Shown: positions 46,075 through 54,933, counted from the stretch's first letter. The stretch is DNA of 64,000 nucleotides from Polaribacter vadi (GCF_001761365.1 NZ_CP017477.1:3152001-3216000), one strand, 5' to 3'. Program-made: numbers and translations. Notes: generated by a model not told the origin, from the sequence alone.

Positions 46075-47607
46075 ATGGCAGGAGGAAAAGTTTCAGCAAG
46101 ACAGAAGATGATTAACTTAATGTATCTTGTTTTCATTGCAATGTTAGCAATGCAAATGGATAAAGAAGTTTTATCAGCTTTTGGTTTTATGAACGAAAAG
46201 TTAGAGACCAATAACATCTCTACAACAGAAAAAAATAATGCAGCTTATGCAAATTTAGCAGTAAAAGCATCTGAGCAAAGTGCAAAATTTGGGGAGTTAA
46301 ATAAACAAGCAAAAAAAATAAAAGATTATTCAGCAGATTTTTATGCATATTTAGCCGATTTAAAAACCAAGATGACAGCAGATTTAGAAGATAAAAAAGC
46401 TTATGAGTCTATGGATAAAACAGAGTTTTTAAATTCGTACTTTTTTATTGGAGATAAGTATACAAAAGAAGGTCAGGAATTTTTGAATAAAATAGATAGT
46501 TATAGAACTAACTTAATGAATGTAGTTGGTGAAGATAGTAAATTTGCATCAACAATAAAAGATAGGTTTTCTACAGCTCCAGTTAAAAATAGTAAAACAG
46601 GGCTAACAGTAGAGTGGTTAAATGCAAGATATGAAGGTTTTCCTTTAGTAGCTTCTTTAACAAACCTAACACAAATGCAAGCTGATATTAAAAATACAGA
46701 AGCAGATATTGTTAGTGCTTTATTAGGTGGCCAAATGGAAGAAGCTTTGTCTTTAAACAATTATACTGGAATTGTACGTTTAAATAAAAGCGCTTATTTT
46801 GCTGGAGAACGTGTAACTGGAGAAGTTGTTTTGGGAAGATATGATGCTTCTTTAGTACCAGATAAAGTTACTTTAAATGGAGCAGATGCAACAAAATCTG
46901 TAAAAAATGGTCAAGTAATTATTGATATGCCTGCAGGAAATGTTGGTCAAAAAGAAATTAAAGGGACTATATTTTTTACAGAAAATGGAGAAGAAATTCC
47001 TGTAACTTTTGAAAGCAAATATTCTGTAATTGCAGAACCAAGTTCAGCTGTAGTTTCTGCAGATAAAATGAATGTAGTGTATAGAGGTTTAGATAATCCT
47101 ATTTCTGTGTCATTACCTGGAGTTGGAGATAATAATTTAAATGTTTCAGCTTCTGGAGGAAATTTATCAGGAAGTAATGGTAAATATAGCATAAGACCAG
47201 GATCAGGAAATATTGCAACTATAAATGTAAGCGCTAAATTAAGTAGTGGAAAAACTGTAAATTCTAAAGCAACTTTTAGAATTAAAGATATTCCAGCAGC
47301 TATGGGTTCAGTTCGTGAACAATATGGAGTGGTAAGAATGCCAACCTCTGGTTTAGCAAATGCACCAATTGCAGCTGGTTTGCCAGATTTTGAATTCGAT
47401 TTAACCATTAGAGTACAAAGTTTTAAAATTAAAGTTCCTGGAGAATTAACCATTATTGTAAATGGAAATACTTTAAGTGCAGCAGCTAAAAAAGCATTAA
47501 GTAAAGCTGGTAGAGGAGATCAAATTAATATTTACGATATTGTAGCTACAGCAAATGGAGTACCACTTAAAAAAGTATTGCCAGTTACTATAGAGTTAAC
47601 AAATTAG
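46075..47607 (+). CDS. gldM: Gliding motility/type IX secretion motor protein GldM
   Basis: Protein of 510 residues. One N-terminal membrane helix (about 10-30, INLMYLVFIAMLAMQM), then periplasmic domains: a helical D1 (about 35-220) and three beta-rich domains. SARQKMINLMYLVFIAMLAM and the tail GDQINIYDIVATANGV are typical of GldM. The dimer spans the periplasm and passes motor motion to GldK/GldN. Gap to gldN is 16 bp. Confidence 0.97.
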   Translation: MAGGKVSARQKMINLMYLVFIAMLAMQMDKEVLSAFGFMNEKLETNNISTTEKNNAAYANLAVKASEQSAKFGELNKQAKKIKDYSADFYAYLADLKTKMTADLEDKKAYESMDKTEFLNSYFFIGDKYTKEGQEFLNKIDSYRTNLMNVVGEDSKFASTIKDRFSTAPVKNSKTGLTVEWLNARYEGFPLVASLTNLTQMQADIKNTEADIVSALLGGQMEEALSLNNYTGIVRLNKSAYFAGERVTGEVVLGRYDASLVPDKVTLNGADATKSVKNGQVIIDMPAGNVGQKEIKGTIFFTENGEEIPVTFESKYSVIAEPSSAVVSADKMNVVYRGLDNPISVSLPGVGDNNLNVSASGGNLSGSNGKYSIRPGSGNIATINVSAKLSSGKTVNSKATFRIKDIPAAMGSVREQYGVVRMPTSGLANAPIAAGLPDFEFDLTIRVQSFKIKVPGELTIIVNGNTLSAAAKKALSKAGRGDQINIYDIVATANGVPLKKVLPVTIELTN

Positions 47608-47623
47608 AATTAAAAAATAAAGT

Positions 47624-48478
47624 ATGTATAAAAATTGTTTCATAGTATTTTTCGCCCTTTTAACTTCAGGTTTAGTAAATGCGCAAGCAAACATACTAAA
47701 TGCAAAATCTGCTGAAGATATAGGTAAGAAAAACGAGCAACAACTGCTTGCAGATAATGATGGCCCAATTCCTTATGGATATGTAGATGATAGAGACGTA
47801 ATGTGGTCTAAAGTTGTGTGGGAATTTGTAGATTTAAATCAGAAAATAAATTTACCATATTATTTTCCAATAGACACCACAAATATTTCTGCAGATAGAA
47901 GGTCGTTGTTTGATACATTAGTAAAAGGAATAAGACAAGGAAAAATTGAAGATGCCTATTCAGATTCATTTTTTACGACTAAAATAACACCAGAAGAAAT
48001 TGAATCTCGTTTGGTAAATGTTCGTACAGAAAATGGTTATAGTGATACGTATAGATTACAAGCAGAAGATATTGGTGGTTACATGCTAAAAGGAATGTGG
48101 TATTTTGATAAACGTCAAGGCGAATTGAAATATAGATTATTAGCAATTGCACCAATGGGTAAAGATGTACAAACATTAGGAGTTCAAGGTGTAGAAGATG
48201 AAAATTTATACGAACTTTTCTGGGTTTTCTTTCCATCTGCAAGAGCAACTTTGCACGAATCTAAAGTGTTTAATGCTATGAATGCATCTCATCCAATTTC
48301 CTATGATCATTTGTTAAACGCAAGAAGATTTAGTTCAGTAATTGTAAGAGAAGAAAACATTTACGGAAACAGAGCTATAGAAGATTATGTTCGAGGTAAC
48401 TCTTTATTTCAACTTTTAGAAGCAGATAAAATTAAAGAAGACATCAGAAATAGAGAAATTGATATGTGGAACTATTAG
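47624..48478 (+). CDS. gldN: Gliding motility/type IX secretion ring protein GldN
   Basis: Protein of 284 residues with a signal peptide (about 1-21, ending VNAQ). Conserved blocks include PYGYVDDRDVMWSKVVWEFV, LNQKINLPYYFPID, YRLQAEDIGGYMLKGMWYFD and the C-terminal SLFQLLEADKIKEDIRNREI. It forms the periplasmic ring with GldK. It is the last gene of gldKLMN and is followed by a structured 3-prime region. Confidence 0.97.
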   Translation: MYKNCFIVFFALLTSGLVNAQANILNAKSAEDIGKKNEQQLLADNDGPIPYGYVDDRDVMWSKVVWEFVDLNQKINLPYYFPIDTTNISADRRSLFDTLVKGIRQGKIEDAYSDSFFTTKITPEEIESRLVNVRTENGYSDTYRLQAEDIGGYMLKGMWYFDKRQGELKYRLLAIAPMGKDVQTLGVQGVEDENLYELFWVFFPSARATLHESKVFNAMNASHPISYDHLLNARRFSSVIVREENIYGNRAIEDYVRGNSLFQLLEADKIKEDIRNREIDMWNY

Positions 48479-48568
48479 TGAAACTCTAATTTAAAGAGTC
48501 ACAAAGTGATGAATTTAAATTAGTAAGTTGAACTAATTCCGTTGAAAAACGGAACCCTAACAAATATT

Positions 48569-48607
48569 ATCCTGCAAGGTTTTCAAAACCTTGCAGGATT
48601 TTTTTTA
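48569..48607 (+). terminator. Terminator of gldKLMN
   Basis: ATCCTGCAAGGTTT (48569-48582) pairs with AAACCTTGCAGGAT (48586-48599), followed by a run of eight or nine T. Confidence 0.92.
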
Positions 48608-48625
48608 CAGACTAATTTTTTTGAG

Positions 48626-48654
48626 AACGTTTATAATATATAAGCGTTTTTTTT
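48626..48654 (+). terminator. Second hairpin with T tract after gldN
   Basis: AACGTTTATA (48626-48635) pairs with TATAAGCGTT (48639-48648) with one G-U pair and a 3-nt loop, followed by eight T. It may act as a backup terminator or end a separate short RNA. Confidence 0.55.
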
Positions 48655-48667
48655 GAAGCTATTTCCT

Positions 48668-48729
48668 GCTTTCACTACTCGCTTTTTTTGCTGAAAAAGC
48701 AAAAAAGAGCTCAAACAGATCGTTCAATC
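48668..48729. repeat. Dispersed repeat A, copy 1
   Basis: Starts GCTTTCACTACTCGC, contains an inner hairpin GCTTTTTTTGCT/AGCAAAAAAGAGC and ends GAGCTCAAACAGATCGTTCAATC. The first 23 bases are identical to copy 2 at 61591. Confidence 0.85.
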
Positions 48730-48789
48730 AGGGCTAGAATTGTTTGCGAACTTTTAGGAAATTTTAATTGTAAAATTGTTTTTCTATTT

Positions 48790-48899
48790 ATTTTGTCATT
48801 TCGACTTTAGGAGAAATCACATAAGAGAGAACACCAAAGAAACTCTGTTTTATGGAATTTCTCAATCGCTTAAAAAAGCTCATTTCGAAATGACAAAAT
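48790..48899. repeat. Dispersed repeat B: 110-bp element with 15-bp terminal inverted repeats
   Basis: ATTTTGTCATTTCGA (48790-48804) is the exact reverse complement of TCGAAATGACAAAAT (48885-48899). A nested inverted repeat GAGAAAT (48811) / ATTTCTC (48857) makes one long interrupted hairpin. It encodes nothing evident. Confidence 0.8.
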
Positions 48900-48990
48900 T
48901 GTGTGTAATCATTTGCGCCTTTAAATTCTATCTTTGTTTTTTAAAACCTGCAATTTCTCATAAAACACCTAACTTTCATTAAAACTTAAT

Positions 48991-48998
48991 TATTTTTG
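48991..48998 (+). promoter_or_regulatory. -7 box 4 nt before the FAD oxidoreductase start
   Basis: TATTTTTG, then four bases, then ATG at 49003. A transcript from here would start at or next to the A of ATG. Confidence 0.45.
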
Positions 48999-49002
48999 CA
49001 TC

Positions 49003-50043
49003 ATGAAAATTGATTATATAATTGTTGGTTTAGGTTTGGCAGGTTTGGCTTTTGCAGAGCAATTGTTAAAAGTAGGGAAAACATTTCTTGTTTTTGAAAA
49101 TCATTCGCAAACATCTTCTTTAGTTGCAGGTGGCGTTTACAATCCTGTTATTTTAAAAAGATTCACACCAGTTTGGAATGCTAAAGAACAGTTAGAAATT
49201 GCTTTACCATTTTACGAAAAACTAGAAGAAAAACTCAACCAAAAATTTGATAAAAAGTTTGTCATCAAAAAAGTTTTTAAATCTATTGAAGATCAAAATA
49301 ATTGGTTTGCTTCATTTGACAAACCTAAAGTAGCTCCTTTTTTAGATGAAACTTTAGACAAGCAAAAATACCATGGAATTATTGAAGAATATCATTATGG
49401 AAATGTAAAAGAAGGAGGTAGAATTGACACAAAGTTGTTAATCGAAACCTACAGAAATTACTTAGAAGAAAATAATTGGATTCGTTTTGAGAAATTTAAT
49501 CATGATGAAATCACTTTTTTAGATAATAGTATTCAATATCAAAACTTAGAAGTTGGCAAAATAGTATTTGCAGAAGGTTTTGGCGTAAAAGAAAATCCGT
49601 TTTTTAAATATTTACCTTTAGATGAAGTAAAAGGAGAATCTATCATTATAAATGCGCCCGATTTAAAAATTGACTTTTTAGTAAAATCAACCGTTTTTGT
49701 TATGCCTTTAGGAAATGGAAATTACAAAGTAGGCGCAACTTTTAACCATAAAGATAAAACCTCAATTCCATCAGAAGAAGGAAAACAAGAATTGGTAGAA
49801 AAATTAAAAAAAGTAATTGATGTTCCTTACACAATCATCAACCAAACAGCAGGAATAAGACCAGCAGTAAAAGATAGAAGACCTTTAGTTGGTGTGCATG
49901 AAAAATACCAAAATTTAGCAGTTTTAAACGGTTTAGGAACTCGTGGAGTTATGATTGCACCCACATTAGCTATACAGCTTTACAATCATTTAGAGCATCA
50001 TGAAGCTTTAGATATGGATGCTGATATTAAGCGTTTTAAATAA
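49003..50043 (+). CDS. FAD-dependent oxidoreductase of the DAO family
   Basis: Protein of 346 residues. The FAD-binding Rossmann motif YIIVGLGLAGLAFAEQLL (5-22) starts it, followed by SSLVAGGVYNPVIL. The C-terminal part has the usual DAO-family pattern TAGIRPAVKDRRPLVG and NGLGTRGVMIAPTLA. It resembles the oxidoreductase half of MnmC and amine oxidases, but the substrate cannot be read from sequence. It has no methyltransferase domain. It stands alone after the repeat-rich gap. Confidence 0.88.
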   Translation: MKIDYIIVGLGLAGLAFAEQLLKVGKTFLVFENHSQTSSLVAGGVYNPVILKRFTPVWNAKEQLEIALPFYEKLEEKLNQKFDKKFVIKKVFKSIEDQNNWFASFDKPKVAPFLDETLDKQKYHGIIEEYHYGNVKEGGRIDTKLLIETYRNYLEENNWIRFEKFNHDEITFLDNSIQYQNLEVGKIVFAEGFGVKENPFFKYLPLDEVKGESIIINAPDLKIDFLVKSTVFVMPLGNGNYKVGATFNHKDKTSIPSEEGKQELVEKLKKVIDVPYTIINQTAGIRPAVKDRRPLVGVHEKYQNLAVLNGLGTRGVMIAPTLAIQLYNHLEHHEALDMDADIKRFK

Positions 50044-50103
50044 CATATTGCTTTGTTATTATACAAATGTTTAATATATTTACAATGTAATTTTAAAACT
50101 ACT

Positions 50104-50235
50104 ATGAGAAAAGAGCTTTCAGAAGATGAATGGGAATTAATAGATATGATTAGAAATTACAATAATACATATCCAAAGTCGATAGAATTGGAAATTTATA
50201 TTCAAATGTTGGTAGATAAGTTAATGGATATTTAA
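50104..50235 (+). CDS. Small hypothetical protein (43 aa)
   Basis: The frame opens at 50053, but the ATG at 50104 gives a compact, charged helical protein starting MRKELSEDEWELIDMIRNY. No signal peptide, no cysteine. No family recognised. It precedes the DUF5053-like gene by 29 bp on the same strand, and both are small and acidic/helical, so they may form a pair. Confidence 0.5.
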   Translation: MRKELSEDEWELIDMIRNYNNTYPKSIELEIYIQMLVDKLMDI

Positions 50236-50264
50236 AAATAAAAGAATCTTTTAAAATTAATATT

Positions 50265-50507
50265 ATGGAAATTACAAAACAAAAAAAATCAATGAAATCC
50301 TTAATGTGGGATATTATTGTTGATATATCTTGGGCAAATATTTCTAAAAAATATTTTGGTAAGTCTAGATCTTGGTTAAGTCAAAAAATGAATGGTTTGG
50401 ATGGTAATGGCTCAAATACTGAATTTACTGAAGAAGAGCAACAAAACTTAAAAGAAGCCTTATACGATTTATCCAATCGAATTAAAATATGTGCAGATAA
50501 GTTATAA
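50265..50507 (+). CDS. DUF5053-like small protein
   Basis: Protein of 80 residues. The central WANISKKYFGKSRSWLSQKM looks like a helix-turn-helix-like segment seen in the DUF5053 family of Bacteroidota; the C-terminal half (FTEEEQQNLKEALYDLSNRI) is a single helix. It may bind DNA (inference), function unknown. Its stop lies 1 bp from the stop of the convergent DUF983 gene. Confidence 0.7.
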   Translation: MEITKQKKSMKSLMWDIIVDISWANISKKYFGKSRSWLSQKMNGLDGNGSNTEFTEEEQQNLKEALYDLSNRIKICADKL

Positions 50508-50508
50508 A

Positions 50509-50898
50509 TTAACTAGTTTTTGCAACTGCATTTTCATCATAAGGAACAAACATATTTATCCAAATAATTCTTGCCATTCTTAAATTTAAAGGCGCTAAAA
50601 CAATTAAAGCACCCAAAACACTTAAAAAAGATTCCAATAAATTTAAGCCAATAAATAGTTTTGTAATTATAAAAACAGCAATAGAAATAGCCACTGTAAT
50701 TCCGTAATTTATATACATAGCTCCATAAAAAAAGGAAGGCTCTAGCATGTATTTTAAATTACATTCAGAGCAATGTGTATGAATGGTTGTTATTTTTGAT
50801 GGATTGAACGTAAAACCATATTTAAAGAAATCCCCTTCATGACATTTAGGGCATTTTCCTTTTACAATACTGTAAAATTTTGTTCCTTTTTTAAACAT
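50509..50898 (-). CDS. DUF983 family membrane protein
   Basis: Protein of 129 residues. An N-terminal zinc-ribbon-like part has two CxxC pairs (KCPKCHEGDFF and HCSECNLKY), followed by two membrane helices (about 57-78 and 85-105). This is the DUF983 layout. Function unknown; relatives often lie near cytochrome oxidase genes, but none is here. It is divergent from the ABC-F gene with a 54-bp gap. Confidence 0.9.
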   Translation of the reverse strand: MFKKGTKFYSIVKGKCPKCHEGDFFKYGFTFNPSKITTIHTHCSECNLKYMLEPSFFYGAMYINYGITVAISIAVFIITKLFIGLNLLESFLSVLGALIVLAPLNLRMARIIWINMFVPYDENAVAKTS

Positions 50899-50952
50899 GA
50901 TTAACTGTATTTTTTTAGTTAGTTTTGCAAATTACAAAATTAAGCAAAATTA

Positions 50953-52872
50953 ATGTTAAACGTACATAACTTAACAGTTTCCTTTATGGGAACAGATTTA
51001 TTTTCTGGCATCACTTTTAAATTAAATAAAGGCGATAGAATAGGATTGATTGGGAAAAATGGAGCAGGAAAATCTACGCTTTTAAAAGTATTATCAAAAG
51101 ATATTGAAACCAGTGGAGGCACTATGGCTTTTGATAAAGATGTTCGAATGGGGTTTTTGAGACAAGATATAGATTTTGTGGAAGGAAGAACTATTTTAGA
51201 AGAAGCTTATCAAGCTTTTGTTGAAATTAAAGAAATTGAACTTCAACTAGAAGAAATTAATACGCAATTAACTACAAGAACCGATTACGAAAGCGATTCT
51301 TATACAGAATTAATTCAAGATTTAACAGATAAGCAAGAACGTTATGAGCTTTTAGGAGGTTATAATTATCAAGGTGATACAGAAAAGATTTTACAAGGTT
51401 TAGGTTTTCAAAGAGAAGATTTTGATAAGCTAACAGATACTTTTTCTGGAGGTTGGAGAATGCGTATTGAATTGGCAAAACTACTTTTACAGAATAACGA
51501 TATTTTACTGTTAGATGAGCCAACAAACCACTTAGATATTGAATCTATTATTTGGTTAGAGAACTTTTTAAAGAATTATTCTGGAGCAATTGTTTTGGTT
51601 TCTCACGATAAAATGTTTTTAGATAACGTAACCAATAGAACTATCGAAATTTCTTTAGGGCAGATTTACGATTATAAAAAACCATATTCTCAATTCTTAC
51701 TTTTAAGAGGAGAAATCAAAGAAAAGCAGTTACAAGCTCAGAAAAACCAAGAGAAAGAAATAAAGCAGAAGCAAGACTTAATTAATAAGTTTAAAGCCAA
51801 AGCAAGTAAAGCATCTATGGCACAATCTTTAATGAAACAACTTGATAAAGTTGAGTTGATTGAAGTAGATCAAGATGATAACCAAGCCATGAATGTGCGT
51901 TTTGCAATTTCTAAAGAGCCAGGTAAAATTATTGTGGAAGCAGAAAATCTTTCTAAAAGTTATGGTGATAAACACGTTTTAGAAGGTGTAGATTTATTAA
52001 TTGAAAGAAACAGCAAAATTGCTTTTGTTGGGCAAAATGGACAAGGAAAATCGACTTTAGCAAAAATGATGGTTGGCGAAATTCCTTTTGAAGGGTATTT
52101 AAAACTTGGGCACAATGTAGAAGTTGGGTACTTTGCACAGAATCAATCAGAACATTTACCACCAGAAAGAACGGTGTTAGAAATTATGGAAGATGCTGCA
52201 ACAGATGGAAACAGAATGCGTGTTAGAGACATGTTGGGTTCTTTCCTTTTTGGTGGAGATGCTGTAGATAAAAAAGCTAAAGTACTTTCTGGAGGAGAAA
52301 GAAACAGATTAGCTTTGTGTAAATTATTGTTACAGCCATTCAACGTTTTAATTATGGATGAGCCAACAAACCACTTAGATATTGCTTCAAAAACAGTTTT
52401 AAAAGAAGCCTTAAGTAATTTTAATGGAACTTTAATTGTAGTTTCTCACGATAGAGAATTCTTACAAGGGTTAACGTCTTCTGTGTATGGTTTTAAAGAC
52501 AAAGAAATTAAAGAATATTTAGGTGATATCGATTATTTCTTGGAAGAACACAAAATGGAAAATTTACGTGAAGCAGAAAAAAGAACTGTTGTAAAAGTAG
52601 ATAGAGATACTTCTAAAAGTGAAGCTAAACAGCTTTCAAGAGATCAAGAAAAAGAACTTAAAAAGCTAAACAATAGGCTTTCTAATATAGAAACTGAAAT
52701 TGCTGATTTAGAAAAAGAAATCGAAAAAATAGATTTAGAACTAGCAAAAAACTACGATGAAGTTTCTGCAAGGCCTAATTTCTTTCAAAAATACAAAGCG
52801 AAAAAAGCAAAAGTAGATTCGTTAATGGAAGAATGGGAAAAAATAGAAAGTAAAGTTGGGCAGTTTTCTTAA
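50953..52872 (+). CDS. ABC-F family ATPase (Uup/EttA-like)
   Basis: Protein of 639 residues with two ABC domains and no membrane segment. First domain: Walker A GKNGAGKST, signature FSGGWRMRIELAKLLL, LLLDEPTNHLD. Second domain: GQNGQGKST, LSGGERNRLALCKLLL, LIMDEPTNHLD. A linker (about 235-315) and a C-terminal coiled coil (about 560-635) are like Uup. ABC-F proteins act on the ribosome to help stalled translation, and some give antibiotic resistance. The C-terminal coiled coil favours the Uup branch. An unusually long terminator follows. Confidence 0.93.
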   Translation: MLNVHNLTVSFMGTDLFSGITFKLNKGDRIGLIGKNGAGKSTLLKVLSKDIETSGGTMAFDKDVRMGFLRQDIDFVEGRTILEEAYQAFVEIKEIELQLEEINTQLTTRTDYESDSYTELIQDLTDKQERYELLGGYNYQGDTEKILQGLGFQREDFDKLTDTFSGGWRMRIELAKLLLQNNDILLLDEPTNHLDIESIIWLENFLKNYSGAIVLVSHDKMFLDNVTNRTIEISLGQIYDYKKPYSQFLLLRGEIKEKQLQAQKNQEKEIKQKQDLINKFKAKASKASMAQSLMKQLDKVELIEVDQDDNQAMNVRFAISKEPGKIIVEAENLSKSYGDKHVLEGVDLLIERNSKIAFVGQNGQGKSTLAKMMVGEIPFEGYLKLGHNVEVGYFAQNQSEHLPPERTVLEIMEDAATDGNRMRVRDMLGSFLFGGDAVDKKAKVLSGGERNRLALCKLLLQPFNVLIMDEPTNHLDIASKTVLKEALSNFNGTLIVVSHDREFLQGLTSSVYGFKDKEIKEYLGDIDYFLEEHKMENLREAEKRTVVKVDRDTSKSEAKQLSRDQEKELKKLNNRLSNIETEIADLEKEIEKIDLELAKNYDEVSARPNFFQKYKAKKAKVDSLMEEWEKIESKVGQFS

Positions 52873-52908
52873 ATAATAAACTATTTAGATTATAGTTTTA
52901 GTACTGTA

Positions 52909-52975
52909 AAAACATCAAAAATCACATAATTTTAATCAATAAAATTATGTGATTTTTGATGTTTTTTTTTTTTTT
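52909..52975 (+). terminator. Strong terminator with 26-bp perfect stem
   Basis: Arms 52909-52934 and 52940-52965 are exact reverse complements with a 5-nt loop, followed by T to 52975. It lies between the converging ABC-F and Mrr-like genes. Confidence 0.92.
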
Positions 52976-52994
52976 GGTATATTGGGTATTGTAC

Positions 52995-53852
52995 TTAGTT
53001 ATTTATCAATATTTCAGATGTTACATATTTTTTAGCGAAACTCTGAATGAAGTTTTTATTATTTAAATTCGTTCGGTTTAAAAATTTTCTCCAAATCTTA
53101 ACGTCATTTTTTAGTTCCGAAAAATTTACTTTCATAAATATTTCGAACTCATTTAATTCTATATTGCTCTTGTAAACTCTATCCTCAATTATATATTTGT
53201 TTTTCTCGAAAAATTTTCTTTTTGCAGGAGTTATTATTTCAATTCTTTCAATTTCAGGAAAATCCCTAAACACCCTTGAAGTTTCTTGCATTAATTTTTT
53301 CCAAGCATAATATTCTGTATTCGTAAATCCATTTTTGAATACAATTACTTTTTTCTCGAAATCTACTTTTTCAAAATCAATATAATTTGAATATTCCTTA
53401 ACTCTTTGATAAAAATCTTGTTCATTTAATTCCAAGTTTTTAATCCTTTGATTGAAGTAATAATCAACATCTTTTATAAGGTTTTCTATATTTTCAAATT
53501 TGTGAATGTGTAGTTTAATACTTTTAACTTCAGCTCTGTTTTTTGCTGCTTGCGTGAATCCTTTATTAGTTATTATAATTCCGAAATTTGCTTTAATGTC
53601 ATCTAAAAAGCCAATAAAACAATCTACAATTTTTACATCAACTTTTCTATTATAATATTTACATTCAATTATTCCTAAAACAGAATAATTAGTGACATTT
53701 TTTCTAATAGAAATATCTATTTGTCTTTTGACTTTACTGAATTGACCAATTATCTTATCATTAATTTTTATTTCGTGATCTGGAAATTCCTCAGAATATT
53801 TAGTAAATAATTCTTTTTCATACTTTTTCCATTCAGTCATATTGGGTTTCAT
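52995..53852 (-). CDS. Mrr-type restriction endonuclease-like protein
   Basis: Protein of 285 residues; the start may be M1 or M5 (MTEWKKYE). The N-terminal domain (about 5-135) has the PD-(D/E)xK pattern of Mrr nucleases: RQIDISI (D46), IIECKYY (E63, K65) and the helix IVDCFIGFLDDIKANFGIIIT followed by NKGFTQAAKNRA. The C-terminal 150 residues are lysine/asparagine-rich and match nothing I recognise. Type IV Mrr enzymes cut modified DNA. It stands alone without a methylase or partner and is more AT-rich than its neighbours, suggesting transfer. It could also serve in defence signalling or repair. Confidence 0.8.
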   Translation of the reverse strand: MKPNMTEWKKYEKELFTKYSEEFPDHEIKINDKIIGQFSKVKRQIDISIRKNVTNYSVLGIIECKYYNRKVDVKIVDCFIGFLDDIKANFGIIITNKGFTQAAKNRAEVKSIKLHIHKFENIENLIKDVDYYFNQRIKNLELNEQDFYQRVKEYSNYIDFEKVDFEKKVIVFKNGFTNTEYYAWKKLMQETSRVFRDFPEIERIEIITPAKRKFFEKNKYIIEDRVYKSNIELNEFEIFMKVNFSELKNDVKIWRKFLNRTNLNNKNFIQSFAKKYVTSEILINN

Positions 53853-53970
53853 TAATTAAGCACAAATAATTATATAATAACTTTTATCACAAATATCTCA
53901 TAAATTAAACGTGATATCGTATTTTCTAAATTACTGTTATTTTGTAAAGTTAAACAATTTCATACTGTTT

Positions 53971-54840
53971 TTAAATTTCTGTTTTCCTCCCAAAATACCA
54001 CATCAAAAATCCGCCAGTAATAAACATCCAAATAGCATATACACCAATTGGAATGCCCATTTCTACATTATTTAAAATAGAGGCTGCAATTACAAAAGCT
54101 AACGTTCCGTTTTGAATGCCACTTTCAATCATTATAGAAATGCTACTTTTTAAATCGATCTTAAAAATTTTTGCAGTAAAATAACCTAGTGCTATTGTAA
54201 TTAAATTTAGCAATAAGGTAACCAAACCTACTTCTTTTATTCCATCAATCAACATATTTTTATTAGCAACTAAAACTGCTATAAAAACCAAGATAAAAAT
54301 TACAGTAGAAGCTGTTCTCATTGGTTTTTCCATTCTTTTGGCAAAGTTGGTTTTATAATTACGAATAAGCATTCCAATTGTAATAGGAATTACAGTAATT
54401 ACCATAATTTGTAAAATGGTGTCTAGAATTGGCAATTGTATGGTTACAGCTGTATTTGTGCCAAAATAATTTAAAGCGTAACTCAATATAAAAGGAATTA
54501 GCAAGATACTTATAAAGCTAGCAAAGGCAGTTAAAGTCACAGATAAGGCAATGTTTCCTTTACAAACTTGTGTTATTAAATTGCTTGTTGGTCCTCCAGG
54601 ACAAGAAGCTAAAATCATCAAACCAACTGCCATTATTGTATCTAAATTGAAAATAATTGCCAATAAAAAACCAACAATTGGTAATAGAATTAATTGATTT
54701 GTCAATCCTATAAAAATGGCTTTTGGGAATTTAAAAATCCGTTTAAAATCATCAGGAATTAAAGTCATGCCCATTCCTAACATAATTATTGCTAAAGATA
54801 TGGGTAAAAATACTTTGCTTATAAGTTCGGTTACAGCCAT
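53971..54840 (-). CDS. Bile acid:sodium symporter family transporter
   Basis: Protein of 289 residues with eight to ten hydrophobic helices. The family motif ASCPGGPTSNLITQVCKGN (crossover region with the substrate/sodium site) is near residues 78-96, and a second unwound region is around IESGIQNGTLAFVIA. It cotransports an organic anion with sodium; the substrate in marine bacteria is unknown and need not be a bile acid. It is a single minus-strand gene, divergent from the PLP enzyme. Confidence 0.92.
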   Translation of the reverse strand: MAVTELISKVFLPISLAIIMLGMGMTLIPDDFKRIFKFPKAIFIGLTNQLILLPIVGFLLAIIFNLDTIMAVGLMILASCPGGPTSNLITQVCKGNIALSVTLTAFASFISILLIPFILSYALNYFGTNTAVTIQLPILDTILQIMVITVIPITIGMLIRNYKTNFAKRMEKPMRTASTVIFILVFIAVLVANKNMLIDGIKEVGLVTLLLNLITIALGYFTAKIFKIDLKSSISIMIESGIQNGTLAFVIAASILNNVEMGIPIGVYAIWMFITGGFLMWYFGRKTEI

Positions 54841-54933
54841 ACAAATTATAATTTATTGATTGTTAGCGAATTTCGTGTTTTATATTCTTAAAATCAAACA
54901 CTGCTTATTTTCTACCTCTAAAATATATAAATA

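Larger units (their letters stand above)
48479..49002. other. Gene-free 524-bp stretch after gldN, rich in hairpins and repeats
   Basis: In order: inverted repeat CTAATTTAAA/TTTAAATTAG (48486-48523), a 7-bp hairpin with GAAA loop TTCCGTT/AACGGAA (48537-48554), two terminators, dispersed repeat A (48668-48729), dispersed repeat B (48790-48899), and the -7 box of the next gene. A 68-codon open frame at 48776-48982 runs through repeat B and does not look like a gene. Confidence 0.8.

Noticed and set aside
48776..48982. 68-codon plus-strand frame after gldN
   Set aside because: It runs through the palindromic repeat B and resembles no protein.
50053..50103. Upstream extension of the 43-residue small protein
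   Set aside because: The extra residues are hydrophobic/cysteine-rich and unlike the rest; the ATG at 50104 gives a uniform helical protein.
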